Below, in pieces: positions 35,716 through 43,570 of a stretch of 64,000 bases of DNA. The notes beneath the pieces were generated by a model, which ran no database searches, was not told the origin of the DNA, and saw nothing but the letters and a program-made list of their open reading frames with translations. Position 1 is the first letter of the stretch. Each line of letters begins with the position of its first letter. The position numbers were made by a program, and so were the translations under genes. Source of the DNA: Deltaproteobacteria bacterium (GTDB taxonomy: Bacteria; Acidobacteriota; Thermoanaerobaculia; Multivoradales; JAHZIX01); the NCBI GenBank assembly GCA_022601195.1, contig JAHZIX010000029.1:186001-250000 (forward strand), in the 5' to 3' direction.

Positions 35716-36339
35716 GTGGACTATGTCGAAGTCATCGCCTTTTTCATCATCCTTGCGGGATGGTTGTTTCGGGCTATTGCAGGGGCTTTGCTGAGGAGCC
35801 GGAAGAGGAGAGCCAGAAAATCTCCCCCACCGGAGCAGCAGAGGCAGCAGAGGCAGCAGACGCAGCAGCAGAGACCGTCCCCGCAGCCAGAAGAAGAGCC
35901 ACCGCCTAGACCGCGACAGACTGCAGTTGAGCTGTTGCGGGAGTTGGGGCTCGAAATCGAAGAACCCGGCCCGGCGGCCATGCCTGAAGAGGTCGTCGTG
36001 GCCGAAGCGGAGGACCTTCCTCCTTTGCCAGACGCCTCGGCAGCGTCGTCGAGATCTCGTTCGGCTTCGCCATCGACCCGAGAGCGGGGCCGAGGCCGGC
36101 GAAACGAAGAAGACCTGCCGCATTTGCCGTCGGTAGCGGAAATGGCTGCTGGCGACTCGGCTACGGTGTCGGACTCGCCGAGGCCAACTCTGCGGCATCG
36201 AAAGAGAGCTTCCAGGCGCGTCTCGGAGCAGGTCCTGGAAGATCTCCGGCAGGGCCCTTCCGCTGCGGCTCGGGCAATTCTCTTGGGGGAGATTCTCGGG
36301 CCTCCTCTGGGTCTGCGTCCGCCCGGCGAAGGAAGATAG
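35716..36339 (+). CDS. Small single-TM protein of the FloA operon, Gln/Pro-rich
   Basis: 207 aa with an N-terminal TM helix (VIAFFIILAGWLFRAIAGALL), a basic patch, then a Gln/Pro-rich region from a CAG-rich tract (35835-35875). Acidic and Ser/Arg-rich linker sequence follows. The last ~25 residues, ARAILLGEILGPPLGLRPP, match a motif often found at the end of single-TM proteins in many phyla next to membrane-organisation genes. GTG 35716. Close spacing to floA (41 bp) suggests one operon. Function unknown. Confidence 0.75.
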   Translation: MDYVEVIAFFIILAGWLFRAIAGALLRSRKRRARKSPPPEQQRQQRQQTQQQRPSPQPEEEPPPRPRQTAVELLRELGLEIEEPGPAAMPEEVVVAEAEDLPPLPDASAASSRSRSASPSTRERGRGRRNEEDLPHLPSVAEMAAGDSATVSDSPRPTLRHRKRASRRVSEQVLEDLRQGPSAAARAILLGEILGPPLGLRPPGEGR

Positions 36340-36348
36340 TGAAGCCCT

Positions 36349-36942
36349 TTGTCGTTGCCGCCACCCGTCCTGTTGTTCGACGTCATGAGCACCTTGGTAT
36401 ACGACCCCTATGCCTTGGAAGAACCGGCATTCTTTGGGACTTCCCGGGAGAGATTGCAGGAGTTGAAGGATCCATCCGCTTGGATTGATTTCGAGCTGGG
36501 CAGGATCGATGAAGCCGAGTTTTTCCAAAGCTTTTTTCTCGACCGCCGCGCTTTTGATTACGGTGGATTGCGTCAGTGCTTTATAGAAGGCTACCGCTGG
36601 CTAGAAGGGATGAGAGAGCTGCTGGCTGACCTTCGAGGTGCCAGTGTAGAGATTCATGCATTGTCGAACTATCCACCGTGGTACCACCTCATCGAGGCCA
36701 AGTTGAAGCTGTCGCGGTACCTGAAGTGGAGCTTTGTCTCTTGTAATACCGGAATGAGAAAGCCGCAGTCAGAGGCTTATCAGGCGGCCGCACGAGCTCT
36801 CCAGCGGCCTCCCCAGGACTGCTTGTTCATCGATGATCGGCAGAGCAATTGCAGAGCTGCTGAGGCGGTAGGAATGCCCGCTCTGCTCTTCTCTGATGCC
36901 GACTCCTTGAGGAAGCGGTTGGAGAGTCGGGATTTGCTCTAG
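36349..36942 (+). CDS. HAD-superfamily hydrolase with altered motif I
   Basis: A 197-aa HAD protein. Motif I is LLFDVMSTL, with nucleophile D11 but Met at position 13 in place of the usual second Asp acid/base. Motif II is ALSNYP, motif III Lys is in GMRKPQSEAY, and motif IV is FIDDRQSN. The same FDVM pattern occurs in a plant/bacterial HAD subfamily, so the protein may be active with unusual chemistry. TTG 36349 is the assumed start, 10 bp after the previous gene; the next gene begins 3 bp later. Confidence 0.85.
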   Translation: MSLPPPVLLFDVMSTLVYDPYALEEPAFFGTSRERLQELKDPSAWIDFELGRIDEAEFFQSFFLDRRAFDYGGLRQCFIEGYRWLEGMRELLADLRGASVEIHALSNYPPWYHLIEAKLKLSRYLKWSFVSCNTGMRKPQSEAYQAAARALQRPPQDCLFIDDRQSNCRAAEAVGMPALLFSDADSLRKRLESRDLL

Positions 36943-36944
36943 CC

Positions 36945-37190
36945 ATGCCGTCACTCCCGGATCTGGTGGGGCTCGTGGGGGTGGTCCTTCTCCTAGTCGC
37001 CTATTTTCTTCTCCAGAGTGGTCGTTTACCGCAGTCGTCCGGGGTTTACTCGAGTCTCAATGCCGCAGGCTCCGGATTGATCCTGGTCTCCCTATACTTC
37101 GATTTCAATCTAGCTTCTGTACTGGTAGAAGGGGCCTGGTTCGTCATCAGCCTCTATGGATTGACTCGGCTGCTGCGGTCCTCGGACTGA
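36945..37190 (+). CDS. CBU_0592-like small membrane protein
   Basis: 81 aa with three TM helices: LVGLVGVVLLLVAYFLLQSG, SSLNAAGSGLILVSLYF and LASVLVEGAWFVISLYGL. The pattern, length and VEGAWFVIS segment match the CBU_0592 family. It starts 3 bp after the HAD gene, so the two are co-transcribed. Function unknown. Confidence 0.82.
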   Translation: MPSLPDLVGLVGVVLLLVAYFLLQSGRLPQSSGVYSSLNAAGSGLILVSLYFDFNLASVLVEGAWFVISLYGLTRLLRSSD

Positions 37191-37228
37191 AAGAGCGATT
37201 CCGAGGGAACTCTGCGGGTGGGCTCCGA

Positions 37229-38152
37229 TCAGTGATTCAACTCCTTTGACCCATCGATGGCGGTTTGGGCTTTTTCCTTCCAGCTCCGTTTGACGACTCG
37301 CTCCAGCGGCTGATCCGTGAAGGTGGGGCGAGAAGCCTGCCGCGTGGCCAGATCGAAGTGATCGCCAGGAGCAAGGAAATAGAACTGGCCTCCGGAGTCG
37401 ATGCCACGTTGGTAGTCGTAGATGGCCACATAACTGCTTCCCAATACCTCGGCCTGGTCGCCGCGGACCACCAGAGCAGTATCCTCGTCAATACCGATGC
37501 CGAGGAGCTGCGGGTGAGCTCGGATAATCTCGATCAAGTCGAATTGGCGGTTCCGTTTCAACAGATGTTGGTCCACTGCCGTATCTTTGAGAAAGGCCAG
37601 ACCCTCTTGATGGTCTCCCATCATGACGGTATTTGTGGCCGTGTCACCCCGAGCCAGATAGGACCCCTGGATGGTCGCTCCCGCTGAAGATCCACCGATC
37701 ACACCGCCACGGTCGAGTAACTCCCAAAGAGCTGTGTGCACCTGGGTATCCAGATAGGAATCCGCCAGGCGCCATTGGCGACCACCGGTGAACCAAACTC
37801 CGTGGGCCTCTCGAATCGGTTGGGAGAAGGCTTTCGTGTCGGCCTCGGATGGGTCGTAGGTATGGAGTAAGGTCACAGAGGAAGCTCCCGCTCGTCGAAA
37901 CAGATTCAATCCCGGCCATTGGGGGCCATAGTTCTCGCCACCACCAGCGGTGGGTATCACCACGATGGAGGCCTCTGGTCCTCCCGCAAGCTCGAGAAAC
38001 CGTTCCAGAATCTCCGGGTTGCTCATACTGCCTCCGACCAGAACAAGTGAACCGTTGGCGGGCCCGACCTTGGGACCTTCTTGTCCCGAGAGAGCTCCAG
38101 TAGCCAAGCAGAGACTCATCAAGGCCACAGCGGTCAATCTTCGATCGAACAT
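37229..38152 (-). CDS. Exported cyanophycinase-like peptidase (family S51)
   Basis: 307 aa from ATG 38152, which AGGAGGA precedes by 6 nt. The signal peptide is LTAVALMSLCLATGALSG. The catalytic elbow GGSSAGAT has nucleophile S156. VLVGGSM, IVVIPTAGG and GVWFTGGRQWRL are the other S51 cyanophycinase blocks, and GIGIDEDTALVVRGD is the typical late segment. Cyanophycinase releases Asp-Arg dipeptides from cyanophycin. Export here, as in extracellular CphE-type enzymes, suggests scavenging rather than internal storage turnover. No cyanophycin synthetase is in the window. Confidence 0.9.
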   Translation of the reverse strand: MFDRRLTAVALMSLCLATGALSGQEGPKVGPANGSLVLVGGSMSNPEILERFLELAGGPEASIVVIPTAGGGENYGPQWPGLNLFRRAGASSVTLLHTYDPSEADTKAFSQPIREAHGVWFTGGRQWRLADSYLDTQVHTALWELLDRGGVIGGSSAGATIQGSYLARGDTATNTVMMGDHQEGLAFLKDTAVDQHLLKRNRQFDLIEIIRAHPQLLGIGIDEDTALVVRGDQAEVLGSSYVAIYDYQRGIDSGGQFYFLAPGDHFDLATRQASRPTFTDQPLERVVKRSWKEKAQTAIDGSKELNH

Positions 38153-38190
38153 GATTCCTCCTCCCTCTTCAACCACCTGTGGTGAAAGAG

Positions 38191-38370
38191 GTGTCAGGCA
38201 TGCGTTCCATGCGTTGGTAAAATACTGTAGGCAGCCCCAACCGGATTGTGGAAGGAGCCGGCACTGATTTCATGCGCTTTTGAAGTGGCGTCTTCCAGCT
38301 CTTGCAACGAACTTTCCCGTAGGTATTCAGCTCTCGTATTTTAGGGCTGCACGGAGTGCATGCCTGACAC
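38191..38370. repeat. Inverted REP pair (REPIN-like)
   Basis: A plus REP (38191-38212) and a minus REP (38349-38370) enclose about 136 bp. Both have the GTGTCAGGCATGC head, a GCATG-type hairpin, and a TAAAATA tail shared with the RAYT-flanking copies. It lies between the cyanophycinase start and the MBL-hydrolase stop, both minus strand. The interior (38213-38348) has no gene. Confidence 0.82.
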
Positions 38371-38408
38371 CGTGACACCGGGGCTGTGGATGCTGGTTGG
38401 GATGGACG

Positions 38409-39413
38409 TTAGCACCGAAGGTATTTGATCACGGGGTTGGAGGTCTTTTCGATTTCTTCGAGGTTCGAGGCGCAGAGCTCGCCCCGTTGGTAGAGGTATT
38501 CTACGTGGGCACCGGTTTCGATGAGCGCAAGAAGCACGTGGTAGCTCTTGCGGGGGCCGAAGAGCTCGAGGCTGATCTCAGTGAGGCTCTGCGGCGTTTG
38601 GCAGATCTCCATGACTTTGTCGAGGCGACTCAGGTGAAGGCTGCGGATGTCGCCAATGCGGGTTTTCAGGTCTTCGATCGGGCCCTCGTGGCCTCCAAGG
38701 CCGAGGCGGATCCCATCCAGCTTAGAGATTTTCTCCAGGGAGGAAAAATAGTGGCCCAGGCCCGTGTACTGGGTGATGGCTTCCGGTGCCTGGTTTGGGG
38801 TGATGCGAGCCAAGACGTGATCGGCGGTCAAAAGGATGTCGTCAACTCGCAGGCAAACCTGCCCCGGGCAGTGGCCCGGAACATGGTGGACCTCGAGACC
38901 TCCAGGAGCTGGAGCCCCTTCTTCGAGCAACCACTCGACGGGAGTCGATCGATAGCGGCCTTTGGCGAAGAGGTACATGGACATGAGCCCGCTACGGGGT
39001 TCGGGGTCGACACCGGCTCGTTCCAGGAAGGCCTCGACAGCTTTGGAGGCGACGACGACTCTTTCTTCATAGTTGGAGAGCACTCGGCGGTCTAGGATGT
39101 GTACCGCCGCGGGGGCTCCGGTGGCCTCTTTGGCCCAGCGCAGTCCTCCAAAATGGTCGATATGCCCATGGGTGATCAGGATCGTGGTCACGTCTGAAAT
39201 TTGAATAGGGCGGTCGAATTGGGTGCGCAGCTGGTCGAAGCGAGCTTCGATCTGTCGTTGGCACTCGTCAGTGCCGGAGCCGCAGTCGACCATCAGTAGG
39301 TGATCACCGCTCTCGATGAGGTAGAGGTTGACGACGAACCCGGGGAAGGCTTCCACCGGGAGTGCATAGATCCGGCGATCGCCGGAGCTGCGAAAGACCT
39401 CGATATTCTCCAT
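38409..39413 (-). CDS. MBL-fold metallo-hydrolase
   Basis: 334 aa with the metallo-beta-lactamase motif THGHIDH (H82, H84, D86, H87), a second His in VPGHCPGQ, and ILLTADHVL providing the bridging Asp. The C-terminal ~90 residues add a winged-helix-like region (SLTEISLELFGPRKSYHVLLAL) found in glyoxalase II-like/LACTB2-type hydrolases. The substrate is unknown: thioester or nucleic-acid cleavage are possible. ATG 39413. It is divergent from the MATE gene. Confidence 0.9.
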   Translation of the reverse strand: MENIEVFRSSGDRRIYALPVEAFPGFVVNLYLIESGDHLLMVDCGSGTDECQRQIEARFDQLRTQFDRPIQISDVTTILITHGHIDHFGGLRWAKEATGAPAAVHILDRRVLSNYEERVVVASKAVEAFLERAGVDPEPRSGLMSMYLFAKGRYRSTPVEWLLEEGAPAPGGLEVHHVPGHCPGQVCLRVDDILLTADHVLARITPNQAPEAITQYTGLGHYFSSLEKISKLDGIRLGLGGHEGPIEDLKTRIGDIRSLHLSRLDKVMEICQTPQSLTEISLELFGPRKSYHVLLALIETGAHVEYLYQRGELCASNLEEIEKTSNPVIKYLRC

Positions 39414-39529
39414 GGTTTTGATTATAGAGGGTTGGAAATTGGGTTTGGGTTTTCCGTCGATAGAGGCCTTGGTGTATGTTTGCGCACCTTCTCCTCCCGT
39501 TCGAGGGGAAGGAGCGCAGCGAGATCTCT

Positions 39530-40900
39530 ATGACTCCTATTCGTCGTGAAGTAAGAACCTTGGTACGGCTGGCCATTCCCGTGGCCGTGGCCCAGTTGGC
39601 ATCCATGACCCTGTGGATGGTCGATGTGGTGATGGTGGGGAGGGTGGGGGTGGATGCCCTTGCTGCTTCTTCTCTGGGGCGATCTTGGATCATGGCGACC
39701 GTGGTTTTGGGTATGGGGTTGGTATTCGGTATTGACCCCATCGCCAGTCAAGCCTTCGGCGCCCGGGATCGGAAGCGGCTGAGTCTCTCTGTTCAAACAG
39801 CTTTGGTGGTGGCTGGGGCCGCGAGCCTGCCGGTGGGGTTGTCTTGGCTGGGGACCCAGAAGGGCCTCGAGTGGCTTGGCCAGGAGGCTCACCTCAGCCA
39901 ACTTGCCCACGACTACGTGTTGGTTCAACTGCCTGGCCTACCCTTTTTTCTTGCCTTCATCGCTATCCAGCATTGGTTGCAAGGAAGAGGCATCATGCGC
40001 CCCGCCATGTGGGTCACCTTCGCGGCCAATGGGATCAATATCCTGGCCAATTGGGTGCTCATCTTCGGCAAGTGGGGGTTTCCCGCTTTGGGCTTGCTTG
40101 GGGCGGGTATCGCCACTTCGATCACGCAGATATTCATGCCTTTGGCGCTTCTTTTTCTCGTTCGCCGCTATCGCCTGGGTCGAGGTGGCTGGCTCGGTTG
40201 GAGTCGAGAGGCCTTGAAGTTGCGGCAGATTAGGCCGATGTTGGTGTACGGGTTTCCGGTCGCGATGACGGTCGGTTTGGAGTTGTGGGCTTTTGCTCTC
40301 ACGACGGTCCTGTCTGGAGTGATTGGCAAAGTCGAGCTGGCCACCCATACCATCGTCGTCACCCTTGCCTCTTTGTCTTTCATGCTGCCTCTGGGGATTT
40401 CGATCGCTGCGGTGACCCGAGTAGGAAATTTGGTAGGGGCTCGGGAAACGGAGAAAGCCAAGCGAGCAGCGTGGGTTGCCTTCGGCCTCGGTGCCGGGGT
40501 GATGGTGGTATCGGCCGTGGTGTTTATCGCTGGGCGTCACACCTTGCCGCTTTGGTTTGGCGCTTCAAGGGAAGTCGCCCTCTTGAGCGCTTTGATCCTG
40601 CCCATCGCCTCAGCCTTTCAGATTTTCGATGGCATCCAGGTGGTGGGGGCAGGAATTCTGCGGGGACTCGGGCGCACTCGGCCCGCCGTAGTGTTCAATT
40701 TCATCGCCTACTACGTTTTGGCGCTGCCTCTTTCCTGCTGGTGGATTTTCGTCCACAAGGGAGGACTCGGGGGACTTTGGTGGTCCATGTGCCTCGGCCT
40801 GGGGGTGGTCGCAGTGCTCATGATGCTCTGGGTGTGGCGCCGCTGGCCTGAGGACCTACCTCAGAAACTCACCTCTGAGTCTTCAACGATCGGATCTTGA
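39530..40900 (+). CDS. MATE-family multidrug/toxin exporter (NorM-like)
   Basis: 457 aa from ATG 39530; the frame reads further upstream but that stretch looks non-coding. About 12 TM helices are visible. The first lobe begins LVRLAIPVAVAQLASMTLWM and VDVVMVGRVGVDALAASSLG; MGLVFGIDPIASQAFGA is the classic MATE loop. The second lobe has SFMLPLGISIAAVTRVGNLV and FQIFDGIQVVGAGILRGLGR. It exports cationic compounds in exchange for Na+ or H+. The 3' end overlaps the convergent phosphatase by 32 bp. Confidence 0.93.
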   Translation: MTPIRREVRTLVRLAIPVAVAQLASMTLWMVDVVMVGRVGVDALAASSLGRSWIMATVVLGMGLVFGIDPIASQAFGARDRKRLSLSVQTALVVAGAASLPVGLSWLGTQKGLEWLGQEAHLSQLAHDYVLVQLPGLPFFLAFIAIQHWLQGRGIMRPAMWVTFAANGINILANWVLIFGKWGFPALGLLGAGIATSITQIFMPLALLFLVRRYRLGRGGWLGWSREALKLRQIRPMLVYGFPVAMTVGLELWAFALTTVLSGVIGKVELATHTIVVTLASLSFMLPLGISIAAVTRVGNLVGARETEKAKRAAWVAFGLGAGVMVVSAVVFIAGRHTLPLWFGASREVALLSALILPIASAFQIFDGIQVVGAGILRGLGRTRPAVVFNFIAYYVLALPLSCWWIFVHKGGLGGLWWSMCLGLGVVAVLMMLWVWRRWPEDLPQKLTSESSTIGS

Positions 40901-41924
40901 TGTCTCGCTGCTCCACCGGTGTGGGGCTGTCAGCCGTGAAATAGAGAGCTCTTTCCCAGGAGCCGTAGAGGGGATTGGGAAGCAGTATCCATTGCCGCCC
41001 CCAGCGCTGCGCATTCTCGAGGAGAATCTGCTCCCTCGCCTCTCGGGAGGTTCGCGCGGCGCCGACAAAATCACCCAGGTCGTCCCCTACCAGTAGAAGG
41101 ACGCGGTGACCGGCGGCTACCTCATGCCATCGCGAGCTCTTGTCGGATTGCCACTCAGGTTTTTCGTAGCGAGTCATGAGGTGATCTTGGCCTTCCTTGC
41201 CGACATCTGGGAAGCCCAGCTTTGCCAGGTTGCGAGCGGTGGAGCTCTCCACCTCGTGGTCGCGGTTTGTGACATAGAAAACGGCCACACCTTTGGCGGC
41301 TGCATAGCGGGTGAATTCCAGAGCTCCGGCGATGGCTGCCGCGTTTTCCTCGCGACACCATTGAAGGAATTTCTCCTTGCTGAAGCTCTCTCCGTCGGCG
41401 ATCAGTCGAGCCTCGAAGGGGGTGTTGTCGAGGACGGTTTCATCGACGTCGAGGATGACCGCTGGCGGTAGGGGCTCCTGGGTCCTGCCGGCGAGAGCCT
41501 CCCATTGGGGATTGGCCAGGGCGTCGTCGAGTCGTTCCCGGGCCATTCGGTAGGCTTGGAGAGTCGCCGCGCGATACTCCACGGAAGTCTGCATCCACAG
41601 CACTCCGTTGAGGATCTCGAGGGATGGCTCCCCTAGAGCCATCGCGGCTTCCTCTGAGCCTGCACCGGTCTCAGTAGAAGTCCTCGAAGCCGCTCTCGCA
41701 GCTGGAGTCTTGGCCCCGCTGGGTTTAGGGGTCGGGGAGTCCGGCACGGTTGCCGGTGGAGGGTCGAGGGGAGGGAGGGGGCGGGGTGTATTTTGAGGTC
41801 TCTTGGGTACCGGGACGGGCATCTGGACCGGGCCTTGAGTCACCAAGCCTGGCGAACAAGCGCTGAGAACGAGGCTTGCGAGGCCCAGTCGAAGCAGGGG
41901 GCGAAGTGAGATTCGAGAAGTCAT
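40869..41924 (-). CDS. HAD-superfamily IIIB acid phosphatase lipoprotein (e(P4)-like)
   Basis: 351 aa. A lipobox (LASLVLSACS) predicts lipidation at Cys23 and outer-membrane anchoring; a Pro-rich linker follows to about residue 85. The catalytic motif is LDVDETVLDN (~residue 156), with VTNRDHE as motif II and GDDLGDFVGA as motif IV, i.e. the DDDD phosphatase set of class C/e(P4) enzymes. These release phosphate from nucleotides such as NMN outside the cell. Its ATG directly abuts the stop of the lasso-B2-like gene, so it is the third gene of an unusual operon. Confidence 0.9.
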   Translation of the reverse strand: MTSRISLRPLLRLGLASLVLSACSPGLVTQGPVQMPVPVPKRPQNTPRPLPPLDPPPATVPDSPTPKPSGAKTPAARAASRTSTETGAGSEEAAMALGEPSLEILNGVLWMQTSVEYRAATLQAYRMARERLDDALANPQWEALAGRTQEPLPPAVILDVDETVLDNTPFEARLIADGESFSKEKFLQWCREENAAAIAGALEFTRYAAAKGVAVFYVTNRDHEVESSTARNLAKLGFPDVGKEGQDHLMTRYEKPEWQSDKSSRWHEVAAGHRVLLLVGDDLGDFVGAARTSREAREQILLENAQRWGRQWILLPNPLYGSWERALYFTADSPTPVEQRDIKIRSLKTQR

Positions 41925-42464
41925 CTATTCTCCCTCGCCCCGGAGGAGGAGCGGGTCGCTGTCAGTTTCATGGGATGCGCGGTGTTTCTGGAAGGCAGTG
42001 CTTCCAGAAGGCAGCGCTTCTGGAAGGATAGGGCTCTCGAAGGCGCCGTACCGGTGGCTGACATCTTCTGAGTCGTTGATGGCTCGGCCGCCGACCTCGA
42101 CCCAGGCATGGGCCTCCAACTCTGCTTCGTTCTTGCGAACGCCGAATTTCAAGTCCGCCGCCAGGCCCTGACGGTGCAGAAGCCACCACAAGGTCAGGGA
42201 GCGGTCGAGGCAGTTGGCTCCGCCGGGCAAACGCCGGGCGGCCCGCTCGATAGCCAAGGCAATCTGGGACGCCTCAGGCCCGCTTCGACCCAGGGTCGAC
42301 TTGGTGCGGGCTGGTCGATCCCAAGCGAGCCAGCGGTGCCAGCGGCGAAAACCGGCAGCACGGACCCCGAGGCGGTGAATGGGCAAGTAGAACAGGGCGA
42401 CCCGGAGCCAACGCCGCTCCACCCGAGGCAGGGCGATAAAGCGATGGAAGTTACGGAGCATCAT
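41925..42464 (-). CDS. Lasso-peptide B2-like transglutaminase-fold protease
   Basis: A ~179-aa PF13471-type (Transglut_core3) protein. In lasso-peptide pathways B2 cleaves the leader of the precursor delivered by the RRE protein B1. The catalytic triad is visible: C85 in GANCLDRSLTLWWLLHRQG, H119 in EAHAWVEVGG, and D131 in AIND. The C-terminal ~40 residues are an unusual extension overlapping a triple inverted repeat. Its start (GTG/ATG/ATG run at 42467-42459) overlaps the upstream PqqD-like gene by up to 17 bp. No macrolactam synthetase or precursor is seen nearby. Confidence 0.88.
   Translation of the reverse strand: MMLRNFHRFIALPRVERRWLRVALFYLPIHRLGVRAAGFRRWHRWLAWDRPARTKSTLGRSGPEASQIALAIERAARRLPGGANCLDRSLTLWWLLHRQGLAADLKFGVRKNEAELEAHAWVEVGGRAINDSEDVSHRYGAFESPILPEALPSGSTAFQKHRASHETDSDPLLLRGEGE
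41986..42026. repeat. Triple alternating inverted repeat inside the B2-like 3' end
   Basis: Three 9-bp arms occur: TTCTGGAAG (41986-41994), its complement CTTCCAGAA (42001-42009), and TTCTGGAAG again (42018-42026), separated by 6 and 8 nt. The middle arm can pair with either outer arm but not both, giving two mutually exclusive hairpins just before the downstream phosphatase gene. Confidence 0.7.
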
Positions 42465-42759
42465 CACCGTTGCCGGCTGGTTTGGAAACTAGAGCAGCGA
42501 AGGAGATCAATTCTTGGCTTTCCAACCGGTCGAGGAAATTCCGTAGATCTCGGCTCAGATCTTCTCGAGGCGCATCGAACTCCAACTCCAAGTGCTCGAG
42601 GACGATCGATTCCTTCGCATGCTCCGACAGGAGCTGCCAGATTCGAGTGCCCACTAAGTCGAGACCAAAGTAGCGTTGGCTTTTGAGATCTAGGAGAACC
42701 GCTTCCCCCTGAAGCTCGCGAAAGAGAACCTCTGGGGAGAGTTGGACGCTGCGAGTCAT
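42451..42759 (-). CDS. PqqD-like RiPP recognition element (lasso B1-like) protein
   Basis: 102 aa. The PqqD/RRE winged-helix shape is clear: VQLSPEVLFRELQGEAVLLD, LKSQRYFGLDLVGTRIWQLL, then the VLEHLELEFDAPREDLSRDL and LRNFLDRLESQELI helices. Such proteins bind the leader of a ribosomal precursor peptide and present it to the maturase. ATG 42759 is preceded by AGAGG; the longer open frame (to 42981) crosses the divergent promoter region and is rejected. Overlap with the B2-like gene indicates coupled translation. Confidence 0.88.
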   Translation of the reverse strand: MTRSVQLSPEVLFRELQGEAVLLDLKSQRYFGLDLVGTRIWQLLSEHAKESIVLEHLELEFDAPREDLSRDLRNFLDRLESQELISFAALVSKPAGNGDDAP

Positions 42760-42898
42760 GATTCGCCTCTCGATGTTGTTGACGGAAAAACAGGCCGAAG
42801 TGCCCGGTTTCCGACGGGTACCTCCTAGTCTATCCTGAGCCGACAGCTGCCATTTCCAGAGGAGCGCCTCGGCTGAAGGACTGGCCGAAGTATCGACG

Positions 42899-42922
42899 GA
42901 ATGTTCGATTCGGGGAACATTC
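42899..42922. promoter_or_regulatory. Dyad operator between divergent operons
   Basis: A perfect 8-bp inverted repeat, GAATGTTC and GAACATTC, is separated by 8 bp (GATTCGGG). Each arm is itself of GAA-NN-TTC form. It lies 39 bp upstream of the ECF sigma start and 140 bp upstream of the RRE gene, so it could control either or both. No family can be named. Confidence 0.5.
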
Positions 42923-42961
42923 GGAGTCAGCCTCTCGTCTTGATGGCTGAAGGGGGAACGA

Positions 42962-43570
42962 ATGTTGTCGTGGAGACCCAAATCTGACCTTCGCCTGGCG
43001 CGAAAAGCATCTAGTGGGGATGCTGCTGCCTGGGAGGAGCTGACCGAGCGTTATGGAGGCCGTATCTACAATTTAGCCCTGCAATTCGCTAGGAGCTCGG
43101 CCGAGGCGGAGGATCTTACTCAAGATATCTTTCTCAAGCTCTACCGGAATCTTCACCGCTACAAGGGCAAAGCTCCCCTTCTGGCCTGGTCTCTGCGACT
43201 GTCTCGGAACCTCTGCATCGAACACTATCGGCGAACCCGCCTGGAGCGTCAGAGTCCTCATTTCTCGGTGGAGCACCTGGCGGATCAGGCATCCGGGGAC
43301 GATCCACAGGCTTTGGCCACGCGACGGCAGCAGTTGGAAGTGGTTCACCGGGCGCTGGGGGAGATGGGGGGAGACATGGCAACAGCGGTCCTGCTGCGAG
43401 ATCTCCAAGGCCTCAGCTACCTCGAGGTGGCTGCTTTTCTCGAGATCCCCATGGGGACTCTCAAGTCGCGACTCGTTCGAGCACGGCGTGAGCTGGCACA
43501 GCGAGTGGCGCAGCAGCTGGAAAGAAACTCCCCGAGTGGGAGCGACCTGATGGAGGTAGGAACATGCTGA
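42962..43570 (+). CDS. ECF-type RNA polymerase sigma factor
   Basis: 202 aa. Region 2 has ERYGGRIYNLALQFARSSAEAEDLTQDIF with the following LYRNLHRYKGKAPLLAWSLR promoter-melting helix; region 4 has LQGLSYLEVAAFLEIPMGTL and KSRLVRARRELAQ. It therefore belongs to the sigma-70 ECF group (RpoE-like). ATG 42962. Its stop overlaps the next ATG by 7 bp, coupling it to the zinc-finger anti-sigma factor. A GAA-NN-TTC dyad lies just upstream. Confidence 0.92.
   Translation: MLSWRPKSDLRLARKASSGDAAAWEELTERYGGRIYNLALQFARSSAEAEDLTQDIFLKLYRNLHRYKGKAPLLAWSLRLSRNLCIEHYRRTRLERQSPHFSVEHLADQASGDDPQALATRRQQLEVVHRALGEMGGDMATAVLLRDLQGLSYLEVAAFLEIPMGTLKSRLVRARRELAQRVAQQLERNSPSGSDLMEVGTC

Noticed and set aside
35835..35875. 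CAG-rich repeated tract, checked as a possible CRISPR or minisatellite
   Set aside because: Short irregular CAG/AGG triplets encode a Gln-rich stretch; no spacer-repeat structure.
42760..42961. Possible lasso/RiPP precursor peptide upstream of the RRE gene
   Set aside because: The only open frame on the minus strand is the extension of the RRE gene; no leader-core pattern was recognised.
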